Shown: positions 46,190 through 58,000 of the stretch, piece after piece
Layout of the letters: each line of letters begins with the position of its first letter
Numbering within the stretch: position 1 is the stretch's first letter
NCBI RefSeq assembly: GCF_964340395.1
Contig: NC_135559.1
Location: 22,617,121-22,681,120, forward strand
DNA: 64,000 bases
From: Glandiceps talaboti
Lineage: Eukaryota > Hemichordata > Enteropneusta > Spengelidae
Direction of reading: 5' to 3'
Notes under the pieces: generated by a model
Databases searched by the model: none
What the model was told of the DNA's origin: nothing
Seen by the model: the letters and a program-made list of their open reading frames with translations, nothing else
Translations under genes and position numbers: made by a program

Positions 46190-47727
46190 TGAGAGCACCA
46201 TATGTGATATTAGTTTGTGAGAGCACCATACGTGACATTAGTTTGTCAGAGCACCATACGTGATATTAGTTTGTGAGAGCACCATATGTGATATTAGTTT
46301 GTGAGAGCACCATATGTGTATTAGTTTGTGAGAGCACCATGTGATATTAGTTTGTGAAAGCACCATATGTGATATTAGTTTGTGAGCGCACCATATGTGA
46401 TATCAGTTTGTGAAAGCACCATATGTGATATTAGTTTGTGAGAGCACCATGTGATATTAGTTTGTGAGAGCACCATATGTGATATCAGTTTGTGAAAGCA
46501 CCATATGTGATATTAGTTTGTGAGAGCACCATATGTGATATCAGTTTGTGAAAGCACCATATGTGATATCAGTTTGGCAGAGTACCATACGTGATATTAG
46601 TTTGTGAGAGCACCATATGTGATATTAGTTTGTCAGAGTACCATACGTGACATTAGTTTGTGAGAGCACCATATGTGATATTAGTTTGTGAGAGCACCAT
46701 ATGTGATATTAGTTTGTCAGAGCACCATATGTGATATTAGTTTGTCAGAGCACCATATGTGATATTAGTTTGTGAGAGCACCATATGTGATATCAGTTTG
46801 GCAGAGTACCATACGTGATATTAGTTTGTGAGAGCACCATATGTGATATTAGTTTGTCAGAGTACCATACGTGATATTAGTTTGGCAGAGCACTATATGT
46901 GATATTAGTTTGTGAGAGCACCATACGTGATATTAGTTTGTGAGAGCACCATACTTGATATCAGTTTGTCAGAGCACCATATGTGATATTAGTTTGTGAG
47001 AGCATCATACGTGATATTAGTTTGTGAGAGCACCATACGTGATATTAGTTTGTGAGAGCACCATGTGACATTAGTTTGTGAGAGCACCATGTGATATTAG
47101 TTTGTGAGAGCACCATGTGATATTAGTTTGTGAGAGCACCATGTGTGATATTAGTTTGTGAGAGCACCATGTGAAATATTAGTTTGTGAGAGCACCATGT
47201 GTGATATTAGTTTGTGGGAGCACCATGTGATATTAGTTTGTGAGAGCACCATGTGTGATATTAGTTTGTGAGAGCACCATGTGATATTAGTTTGTGAGAG
47301 CACCATGTGATATTAGTTTGTGAGAGCACCATACGTGATATTAGTTTGTGAGAGGACCATACGTGATATTAGTTTGTGAGAGCACCATGTGACATTAGTT
47401 TGTGAGAGCACCATGTGATATTAGTTTGTGAGAGCACCATGTGATATTAGTTTGTGAGAGCACCATGTGTGATATTAGTTTGTGAGAGCACCATGTGAAA
47501 TATTAGTTTGTGAGAGCACCATGTGTGATATTAGTTTGTGGGAGCACCATGTGATATTAGTTTGTGAGAGCACCATGTGTGATATTAGTTTGTGAGAGCA
47601 CCATGTGATATTAGTTTGTGAGAGCACCATGTGATATTAGTTTGTGAGAGCACCATACGTGATATTAGTTTGTGAGAGCACCATGTGATATTAGTTTGTG
47701 AGAGCACCATATGTGATATTAGTTTGT
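46190..47727 (+). repeat. 26/28-bp minisatellite, about 56 copies
   Basis: The unit is TTAGTTTGTGAGAGCACCAT ATGTGATA, or a shorter form without AT. A block of roughly 324 bp, marked by the rare GTGAAATATTAG variant at 47171 and 47495, is duplicated in tandem. Confidence 0.95.
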
Positions 47728-47865
47728 TTGATATGACGTGTTTTGCCAAACCTATCAATCAGCACACCATTGATAAGGTCTTGACGACGTGACGTATCTC
47801 ACAGTCTAGTCTAGTTTGGTGTATACTATAAATTAGCATTTTTCTACAGTTATGGTATATTATGG

Positions 47866-48005
<140 letters not shown>

Positions 48006-48037
48006 GAAAGAAGACGAGTCTGATATTACATAGTGGA

Positions 48038-48081
48038 ATTACACTACGGACCGTTTCACCCGAAGGATCGTCAGGTGTAAT
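48038..48081 (-). ncRNA. Hammerhead ribozyme, left copy
   Basis: Exact mirror of 52013-52056: same core and stems, on the minus strand, downstream of the left reverse-transcriptase frame. Confidence 0.8.
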
Positions 48082-48185
48082 AGTGTGGTTTAATAGTATT
48101 CGTTAGCTATACATCCTGCATTATGTACATAACTTGTGTGTGTTCACTGATGGCTGTGTGTACACAAAAAGATTGACAACAAAGG

Positions 48186-50004
48186 TTACGTATTATTAAG
48201 TAAGAACTTGTTAGCGTGCCGGCATTTACTGATTAATTCAGTTCTGCTGTTCAAGTTCGTTGATTTGTCGGCAGTTATAATAAAATATTTTTCCCAGAGG
48301 CATAGTTGACATCGTTTGGTAACGTTAGAGTATGAGGAAGCCTGCTTGAGAACTGACCAGTGTACGTCGTAATTAATGTTGCTGTCTTTTAGGTGCCAAA
48401 TGTATTTACTGAGTGCAGTGTCTTTCTTCTTGTGATCAAGTTTAAATGAAGACTTGTGGTTGTTAAACCTGCTTTTGAATTCTGTGTCACTAACGCCTAT
48501 GTATGATTTGTGATCTTGATTAGTGGTGACTGTTGCTTTGTAAACAACGCTTTTTATGAGGCATTTTCCTGCGAGAGGGCACTCCTTTGGTTTTCTGCAG
48601 TTACAGGTATTTTGTTGTGTTTGCTTAGCTTTTGAAAGTATGGCTTTATTATGACCGCTGATTAATTTACCCATGTTGTCCATGCAACTATAGCTCACTT
48701 TGGTATTATTACGGTTGAAGATTTTATGCAGTACACTGGATATAGGGAAATGCTTGTCGATGAGGTTGAGAAATTTTCTACCGATGTTTGTTGAAACGTG
48801 TTTACTGTAAGGTGGGTTGAACCAAGTTATATTACGGCTGCGATTCCGCTTGCGTTGAGTGTGTCTTGTTTGGTCAAATTTGAGGGTGTGATTATATCCT
48901 GCTTCATTGAGTGCATCTTGGTAGGATGATGTAGTGGCGTCGAATAGTTGTTCATCACTGGAAATGTTGGATAGTCGTTGGTTTACCGAGCTGGGTATGG
49001 TCTTAATTATGGCTTTAGGATGGTTTGATTTCTTGTTGACGTAGTGGGTGGTGTTATTTGGTTTTGTGTACGGTCGGTATGACTCGTCACGCAAGTTGAA
49101 AGTGACATCAAGGAAGTTGACAATTTTGATACCTTGGTCGGTGGTGATTCTAAGGCCGAGTTTCTTAAATTCTGAAGTTAGCTGCTTGGCTACTTTGTTG
49201 GCTTTCGATGGTGAATGGTTACGGAGTACAGCTAGGCCATCATCCCTGTATAATCCTACCTCATTATCAAACATATGTTTGACTTTACTAAGTAAGTAGG
49301 TGCCTATAAGTTCGCAAGTTTCTGCTCCGTCATAGCAGCCCATAGTAATATCAAATAGGTAGGGCGGGTTAGACTTGTGCCATGGTGAATCATCGTGGAA
49401 AAGTAGGGTTTTCTTTGTATGCATAATTATTTCCTTTTCTTCGTTCTTGATATCTGTAAAATTTGATGCGAAGTCAAGTGCTTCATGTAGAAGTTTCTGG
49501 GTGATTGATGGGTAGAATTCAACTACATCAAACGTGAGGAAAGAGCATGATTGCTTATTGGTAATAGATGTGAACCATTCAATGACAGAATTAGTGTTTT
49601 TCCATTGATAGGTATTAGTGGCCTTGATAATGTCCTTGTTAATGCGGTCGAGTATGGTTTTACTTACAATTCCGATTTCACTTTTTGCGGGGTTGATTAG
49701 TCTACATTGAACGTGGTTGGGAAAGTTATCTTTATGGTCCTTGATTGTAATGAATGCTGGTTTCTGCGCAAGTGTTTCAATTCTATCATCCAGTTGAAGT
49801 TTCTCTGCGATACATTTTGCTTCGGCATTGATTTGTCCGGTTTATGAAGTGGAAGTCCTCCTGTATTTCGCTGTGGTATTGTCTTTTAACAGTTTTTTGT
49901 ATTCTTCCTTCTGTAACTTGTAATGATTGTTAGTTTTGTCGGCTGGGATAAACATGTTTTCAGACTGTTTGATACATTTAGCATCTTTGCGTAGCTTATT
50001 TAAA
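48186..50004 (-). pseudogene. Penelope-like RT + GIY-YIG endonuclease, left copy
   Basis: The frame runs from the palindrome centre to a stop at 48186, with one in-frame TAA at 49842-49844. Downstream of the stop it is open throughout, and from the Met at 49424 it is 412 residues. Visible RT features: KDHKDNFPNHVQCRLINPAK, LTFDVVEFYPSI (motif A), MGCYDGAETCEL (motif B), YRDD at residues 59-62 (catalytic box, motif C) and NFLDVTFNL. A cysteine cluster (CNCRKPKECPLAGKC, 274-288) precedes a GIY-YIG nuclease (VYK 294-296, YIG 308-310, Arg 319). This combination defines Penelope-like elements. The 5' end is truncated. Confidence 0.9.
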
Positions 50005-50089
50005 TCCAGATTGATGAAATGATTAAGTTTGAAGAAGATCTGCTACATGTTATCGAGAACATAAAATTAAGGAACATCAAATGTCAATT
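50005..50089 (+). other. Palindrome spacer, extra 5' sequence of the right copy
   Basis: These 85 bases are not repeated in the left copy. Their plus-strand frame (MIKFEEDLLHVIENIK, then LRNIKCQFLNK) continues into the right RT frame, so the right copy simply extends a little further 5'. Confidence 0.8.
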
Positions 50090-51908
50090 TTTAAATAAGC
50101 TACGCAAAGATGCTAAATGTATCAAACAGTCTGAAAACATGTTTATCCCAGCCGACAAAACTAACAATCATTACAAGTTACAGAAGGAAGAATACAAAAA
50201 ACTGTTAAAAGACAATACCACAGCGAAATACAGGAGGACTTCCACTTCATAAACCGGACAAATCAATGCCGAAGCAAAATGTATCGCAGAGAAACTTCAA
50301 CTGGATGATAGAATTGAAACACTTGCGCAGAAACCAGCATTCATTACAATCAAGGACCATAAAGATAACTTTCCCAACCACGTTCAATGTAGACTAATCA
50401 ACCCCGCAAAAAGTGAAATCGGAATTGTAAGTAAAACCATACTCGACCGCATTAACAAGGACATTATCAAGGCCACTAATACCTATCAATGGAAAAACAC
50501 TAATTCTGTCATTGAATGGTTCACATCTATTACCAATAAGCAATCATGCTCTTTCCTCACGTTTGATGTAGTTGAATTCTACCCATCAATCACCCAGAAA
50601 CTTCTACATGAAGCACTTGACTTCGCATCAAATTTTACAGATATCAAGAACGAAGAAAAGGAAATAATTATGCATACAAAGAAAACCCTACTTTTCCACG
50701 ATGATTCACCATGGCACAAGTCTAACCCGCCCTACCTATTTGATATTACTATGGGCTGCTATGACGGAGCAGAAACTTGCGAACTTATAGGCACCTACTT
50801 ACTTAGTAAAGTCAAACATATGTTTGATAATGAGGTAGGATTATACAGGGATGATGGCCTAGCTGTACTCCGTAACCATTCACCATCGAAAGCCAACAAA
50901 GTAGCCAAGCAGCTAACTTCAGAATTTAAGAAACTCGGCCTTAGAATCACCACCGACCAAGGTATCAAAATTGTCAACTTCCTTGATGTCACTTTCAACT
51001 TGCGTGACGAGTCATACCGACCGTACACAAAACCAAATAACACCACCCACTACGTCAACAAGAAATCAAACCATCCTAAAGCCATAATTAAGACCATACC
51101 CAGCTCGGTAAACCAACGACTATCCAACATTTCCAGTGATGAACAACTATTCGACGCCACTACATCATCCTACCAAGATGCACTCAATGAAGCAGGATAT
51201 AATCACACCCTCAAATTTGACCAAACAAGACACACTCAACACAAGCGGAATCGCAGCCGTAATATAACTTGGTTCAACCCACCTTACAGTAAACACGTTT
51301 CAACAAACATCGGTAGAAAATTTCTCAACCTCATCGACAAGCATTTCCCTATATCCAGTGTACTGCATAAAATCTTCAACCGTAATAATACCAAAGTGAG
51401 CTATAGTTGCATGGACAACATGGGTAAATTAATCAGCGGTCATAATAAAGCCATACTTTCAAAAGCTAAGCAAACACAACAAAATACCTGTAACTGCAGA
51501 AAACCAAAGGAGTGCCCTCTCGCAGGAAAATGCCTCATAAAAAGCGTTGTTTACAAAGCAACAGTCACCACTAATCAAGATCACAAATCATACATAGGCG
51601 TTAGTGACACAGAATTCAAAAGCAGGTTTAACAACCACAAGTCTTCATTTAAACTTGATCACAAGAAGAAAGACACTGCACTCAGTAAATACATTTGGCA
51701 CCTAAAAGACAGCAACATTAATTACGACGTACACTGGTCAGTTCTCAAGCAGGCTTCCTCATACTCTAACGTTACCAAACGATGTCAACTATGCCTCTGG
51801 GAAAAATATTTTATTATAACTGCCGACAAATCAACGAACTTGAACAGCAGAACTGAATTAATCAGTAAATGCCGGCACGCTAACAAGTTCTTACTTAATA
51901 ATACGTAA
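50019..51908 (+). pseudogene. Penelope-like RT + GIY-YIG endonuclease, right copy
   Basis: Same protein and domains as the left copy: FIPADKTNNHYKLQKEEYKK near the start, RT motifs with YRDD, the Cys cluster and the terminal GIY-YIG nuclease. The TAA at 50250-50252 is in the same frame as the sequence on both sides, so a single stop splits an otherwise continuous frame. Since both copies share it, it was present before the copies arose or was spread by gene conversion. The 412-residue part after the first downstream Met is intact and differs from the left copy by His for Arg at residue 191. Full PLE proteins are longer at the N-terminus. Confidence 0.9.
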
Positions 51909-52012
51909 CCTTTGTTGTCAATCTTTTTGTGTACACACAGCCATCAGTGAACACACACAAGTTATGTACATAATGCAGGATGTATAGCTAACGAATACTA
52001 TTAAACCACACT

Positions 52013-52056
52013 ATTACACCTGACGATCCTTCGGGTGAAACGGTCCGTAGTGTAAT
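52013..52056 (+). ncRNA. Hammerhead ribozyme, right copy
   Basis: In order: stem I strand ATTACAC, core CTGACGA, stem II TCCTTCGGGT (two C-G pairs closed by a UUCG loop, with U-U next to the core), core GAAA, a short stem III CGGTCCGT pairing A-C-G with C-G-T, cleavage residue A at 52049, then GTGTAAT, which pairs perfectly with the first strand (7 bp). This is a type I hammerhead with a minimal stem III, as known from Penelope-like elements, where it self-cleaves the transcript. Confidence 0.8.
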
Positions 52057-52092
52057 TCCACTATGTAATATCAGACTCGTCTTCTTTCATTT

Positions 52093-52273
<181 letters not shown>

Positions 52274-52554
52274 AAAATTTCTTGTGGTGTGCATACGTTT
52301 TTCAACTTATTTGAGTTTCACACTCCAATAGAGGGCGACATGACATCAAAAAGGTGCCAAATGAAAATGTGTGAATGTTTTCACACATTTTCAGACAATT
52401 CTGCCGACCTGAGGACTAGCGTTAAATTGAACCATATTAAAACCAGGGGTCTTGAAGACTCATTAAAGCAGTTTCACTTTGAGGACCCAAAATAAGACCT
52501 CGGAACTCGGTCAGGTCCCCGGAAGACGGCTGTGTATTCAAATGTTGGTCCTCA

Positions 52555-52640
52555 GATTGATAGCAATGCAAAGTACACACAAACACACACACACAAACAC
52601 ACACACACACACACACACACAGACACACACACACACACAC
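52555..52640 (+). repeat. (AC)n microsatellite
   Basis: Interrupted AC repeat with AAAC and AGAC units. Confidence 0.9.
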
Positions 52641-53245
52641 TTTGTCATGCCTTATTAGTTTATAGTTGTGCTTAAGATTGATGTAAAGTTACACACATAC
52701 AAATTAGTAAACCTACTTCATTTGATATTTTATTTTATCAATTTAAAATGAAGATGTTACATCTACATATATTAGCATAACCTAAATGCCAAAAAAATTG
52801 TCCCATAATAATGAGAAAATCGCAAAAACAATGGTCAATATTATGTATAAAGACATTTTATTTACATAAACAGGTATGCATTTGTCATATTACTAAGTAT
52901 GCTGTGGAGTAAAACTTTTTATACACTGATGTCTAGTCTAATGGTAAATGCATATACACTGTATTGTGGCTAGACTGAAGTAGAAGTCAAACATGGTATC
53001 GGAATATATTCATATACATCAAGTACAGGTTAACAATTCGTTTCTGATTTGACAGCCCTGTGTAAACACAATGTAAGGTCATGATGACTAGCTTGATCAG
53101 AACATAAGGCTGGCGTAGTTATAACCTATTTCTAGGTGCCATCAGATGCTGGTAAAATGTTTATGTCAGCTTCGTATATAAGAACTGGACTGAATTAAAG
53201 CTAGTCTACATGTACCAGTACATGCAATGTACTTGCCAAGTCACA
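52640..53245. other. No gene seen; possible 3' end region of DYNLT2B
   Basis: On the minus strand, AATAAA occurs near 52857 and again near 52728, downstream of the DYNLT2B stop. They are candidate poly(A) signals only if the 3' UTR crosses the 40-bp minisatellite. Confidence 0.3.
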
Positions 53246-53249
53246 AGGC

Positions 53250-53970
53250 CAATATTGACCAATCTGGCACTAGTCAAGTCAATAGGGCAATATTGACCAG
53301 TACTGCACTTGCACTAGTCAAGTCAATAGGGCAATACTAACCAGTACAGCACTAGTCAAGTCAATACGGCAATATTGACTAGTACTGCACAAGTCAAGTC
53401 AGTAGGCCAATATTGACCAATCTGGCACTAGTCAAGTCAGTAGGCCAATATTGACCAATACTGCACTAGTCAAGTCAGTAGGGCAATAGTGACCAATACT
53501 GCACTAGCTGAGTTAGTAGGGCAATATTGACCAATACTGCACTAGCCGAGTCAGTAGGGCAATATTGACCAATACTGCACTTGCCGAGTTAGTAGGGCAA
53601 TATTGACCAATACTGCATTAGCCGAGTTAGTCGAGCAATACTGACCAATATTGCACTAGTCAAGTCAGTAGGCCAATATTGACCAATACTGCATAAGCCA
53701 AGTCAGTAGGGCAATATTGACCAATACTGCACTAGTCAAGTCAGTAGGGCAATATTGACCAATACTGCACTAGCTGAGTTAGTAGGGCAATATTGACCAA
53801 TACTGCACTTGCCGAGTTAGTAGGGCAATATTGACCAATACTGCACTAGCCAAGTTAGTCGAGCAATACTGACCAATATTGCACTAGCCGAGTTAGTAGG
53901 GCAATATTGATCAATATTGCACTAGCCAAGTCAGTAAGCCAATATTGACCAGTACTGCATAAGCCAAGTC
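53250..53970 (+). repeat. 40-bp minisatellite, about 18 copies
   Basis: The unit is GTCAGTAGGGCAATATTGAC CAATACTGCACTAGCCGAGT, diverging at many positions. It lies just downstream of the last DYNLT2B exon. Confidence 0.9.
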
Positions 53971-54036
53971 TAGTCAAGACTAGTCTAGTCATGTATTGTC
54001 CATGACTAAAATATATACAGCTGTCCTACAGACCAA

Positions 54037-54084
54037 TTAATAATAAAATACACCAAAGGCTGCTGCTACACAAAATAAGGAATC
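54037..54084 (-). CDS. DYNLT2B: DYNLT2B exon 5 (last coding exon)
   Basis: TTTCCAG acceptor, phase 0; encodes DSLFCVAAAFGVFYY and a TAA stop. Confidence 0.9.
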   Translation of the reverse strand, partial: DSLFCVAAAFGVFYY

Positions 54085-54959
54085 CTGGAAAGAAATGAGA
54101 GAAAAGAAATAAGAAACAGCATAATACATTGGTCAATAATTGTACACACATTTACAGGTGTCTCAACTCAATATAATATTTGACAATTGTTCGTATAGGC
54201 TTGGCTTTATCAAAAGTCAACCTTTCTTGCAAACATTTTAAGCAATCAGAATACATCATTTTGAAAACGTTGCATAAAATCATTTTTAGTACCATATTTG
54301 ACTATAGTTGTTAACAAATGTATTATGTATGTTAGTTATATATACTTACATTCATAAATATATCTTGTGCATAATTGTCTGTGTCAGAGTCCCAAAAACA
54401 TCGACATGCCATCCTGTGAAAAGACAAATACATTTTTTAATTTGCCTACACGAATACAACATTAAACATATCCACGGAGATCTCTCTTCTTAACGTCTAA
54501 CCTATGTTTATAATTCTTATTGTTGGCAGGTAACATTCACTAGTCAAGTCACCTGTATACATGTCATTCGACTGGCATAACTGATGTCATTTTATTGGCA
54601 TATCTGATATCATTTGATTGGCATATCTGACTTCATGCAATCGGCATCTGACTTCATGCAATTGGCATATATGACAACACGTGATTTGCATATCTGACAT
54701 TTGATTTGCATATCTGACATCATTTGGTGTGCATAACTTACATCATTTGATTTGTATATTCAGTCATTTAATTTACATTTATAACTGTTTAGACATTTAG
54801 AGGAATAATTGAAGTATTACTCACTTGACACCTTCACCTCTTTGTTCACCTATTGCAACTTGAACAATGTATTTATACCTCTCCATCCCTTGATCTGTAT
54901 TACAAAAAAAATGATATTGTTCATATCAGTCAATCAATCAATCAATCAATCAATTATTC

Positions 54960-55008
<49 letters not shown>

Positions 55009-58000
55009 GTGAAATTATAAACTGTCAGTTTCAACTATGATGTAGAGTTCAAAGGAGTAGTAGAGTTAGAATATTCAGGAGAATTTTAACTTCAAGTGTG
55101 TTCATGTCATCATATTGTACATTTTGTATGTAAGTGTTACTTCATCTCACTAAACTACACTGTATGTAAGTGTTACTTCATCTCACTAAACTACACTGTA
55201 TGTGAGTGTTACTTCATCTCACTAAACTACACTGTATGTGAGTGTTACTTCATCTCACTAAACTACACTGTATGTGAGTGTTACTTCATCTCACTAAACT
55301 ACATTGTATGTGAGTGTTACTTCATCCCACTAAACTACACTGTATGTAAGTGTTACTTCATCTCACTAAACTACACTGTATGTAAGTGTTACTTCATCTC
55401 ACTAAACTACACTGTATGTGAGTGTTACTTCATCTCACTAAACTACACTGTATGTGAGTGTTACTTCATTCCACTAAAACTACACTGTATGTAAGTGTTA
55501 CTTCATCTCACTAAACTACACTGTATGTAAGTGTTACTTCATCTCACTAAACTACACTGTATGTAAGTGTTACTTCATTCCACTAAACTACACTGTATGT
55601 GAGTGTTACTTCATCCCACTAAACTACACTGTATGTAAGTGTTACTTCATTCCACTAAACTACATTGTATGTGAGTGTTACTTCCTCTCACTAAACTACA
55701 CTATATGTAAGTGTTACTTCATCTCACTAAACTACACTGTATGTAAGTGTTACTTCATCTCACTAAACTACACTGTATGTAAGTGTTACTTCATCTCACT
55801 AAACTACACTGTATGTAAGTGTTACTTCATCTCACTAAACTACACTGTATGTAAGTGTTACTTCATCCCACTAAACTATACTGTGTTACTTCATCTCACT
55901 AAACTACATTGTATGTGAGTGTTACTTCATCCCACTAAACTACACTGTATGTAAGTGTTACTTCATCCCACTAAACTACACTGTATGTAAGTGTTACTTC
56001 ATCCCACTAAACTACATTGTATGTAAGTATTACTTCATCTCACTAAACTACACTGTATGTAAGTGTTACTTCATCCAACTAAACTACACTGTATGTAAGT
56101 GTTACTTCATCTCACTAAACTACACAGTATGGAAGTGTTACTTCATCTCACTAAACTACACTGTATGTAAGTGTTACTTCATCTCACTAAACCACATTGC
56201 ATGTGAGTGTTACTTCATCTCACTAAACTACACTGTATGTAAGTGTTACTTCATCTCACTAAACTACACTGTATGTAAGTGTTACTTCATCCCACTAAAC
56301 TATACTGTATGTGTTACTTCATCTCACTAAACTACATTGTATGTGAGTGTTACTTCATCCCACTAAACTACACTGTATGTAAGTGTTACTTCATCCCACT
56401 AAACTACATTGTATGTAAGTATTACTTCATCTCACTAAACTACACTGTATGTAAGTGTTACTTCATCCAACTAAACTACACTGTATGTAAGTGTTACTTC
56501 ATCTCACTAAACTACACAGTATGGAAGTGTTACTTCATCTCACTAAACTACACTGTATGGAAGTGTTACTTCATCCCACTAAACTACACAGTTTGGAAGT
56601 GTTACTTCATCCCACTAAACCACATTGCATGTAAGTGTTACTTCATCTTAATGATATGAACAAAAATTACTACAAATATTGATTCTATTAGAGCTAGGAG
56701 GGCTTTGGTTTTTGATTTGGCAATTGTAACATATACCTACATGTGTACTGACATACATGTATATCTTTCTTTGTATATTGTGTTGTGGTTTTCTTACCTT
56801 TCAATCTCTGTTTGATTTCATCCGATATACTTTTACACCAGTTTGTTGTTTCTTCACCATCATACTGTCTGTCATTTAACATTTCATGCAACACTGTATG
56901 AATCACTTCTTTAACAATGACTGGTCGAAACCTACAACAAATAGTGACAAAGTGTTGATATAATAAATATTGACAAACAATTTATAGTTAGACAAAATGC
57001 ATTATAATTTGTATAGAACTTTACAATTGTGGAATTTACAAATGTATAAAAATGTGAATATGGGCTTCTAGTATATTAAACATTGATAAGTTTCTAGTAG
57101 ATTGTACATTGATAAGTTTCTAGTGGATTGTACATTGATAAGTTTCTAGTAGATTGTACATTGATAAGTTTCTAGTGGATTGTACATTGATAAGTTTCTA
57201 GTAGATTGTACATTGACAAGTTTCTAGTACATGTAGCTTGTACATTAATAAGTTTCTAGTAGATTGTACATTGATAAGTTTCCAGTAGATTGTACATTGA
57301 TAAGTTTCCAGTAGATTGTGAATTGATAAGTTTCTAGTAGATTGTACATTGATAAGTTTCTAGTAGATTGTACATTGATAAGTTTCTAGTGGATTGTACA
57401 TTGATAAGTTTCTAGTAGATTGTACATTGATAAGTTTCTAGTAGATTGTACATTGATAAGTTTCTAGTGGATTGTACACTGATAAGTTTCTAGTAGATTG
57501 TACATTGATAAGTTTCTAGTAGATTGTACATTGATAAGTTTCTAGTAGATTGTACATTGATAAGTTTCTAGTGGATTGTACACTGATAAGTTTCTAGTAG
57601 ATTGTACATTGATAAGTTTCCAGTAGATTGTGAATTGATAAGTTTCCAGTAGATTGTGAATTGATAAGTTTCCAGTAGATTGTGAATTGATAAGTTTCTA
57701 GTGGATTGTACATTGATAAGTTTCCAGTAGATTGTACATTGACAAGTTTCCAGTAGATTGTACACTGATAAGTTTCCAGTAGATTGTACACTGATAAGTT
57801 TCTAGTAGATTGTACATTGACAAGTTTCTAGTAGATTGTACACTGATAAGTTTCCAGTAGATTGTACATTGATAAGTTTCTAGTAGATTGTACATTGATA
57901 AGTTTCCAGTAGATTGTACATTGATAAGTTTCCAGTAGATTGTACACTGATAAGTTTCTAGTAGATTGTACATTGACAAGTTTCTAGTAGATTGTACACT

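Noticed and set aside
46190-47727. CRISPR-like regular repeat array
   Set aside because: There are no unique spacers; the units are directly joined as in eukaryotic minisatellites, and the DNA is clearly animal nuclear.
55096-56659. 126-132-codon frames with a 12-residue repeat (CYFISLNYT)
   Set aside because: The 36-bp minisatellite unit is a multiple of three, so a periodic frame is expected; it lies in an intron of a gene on the other strand.
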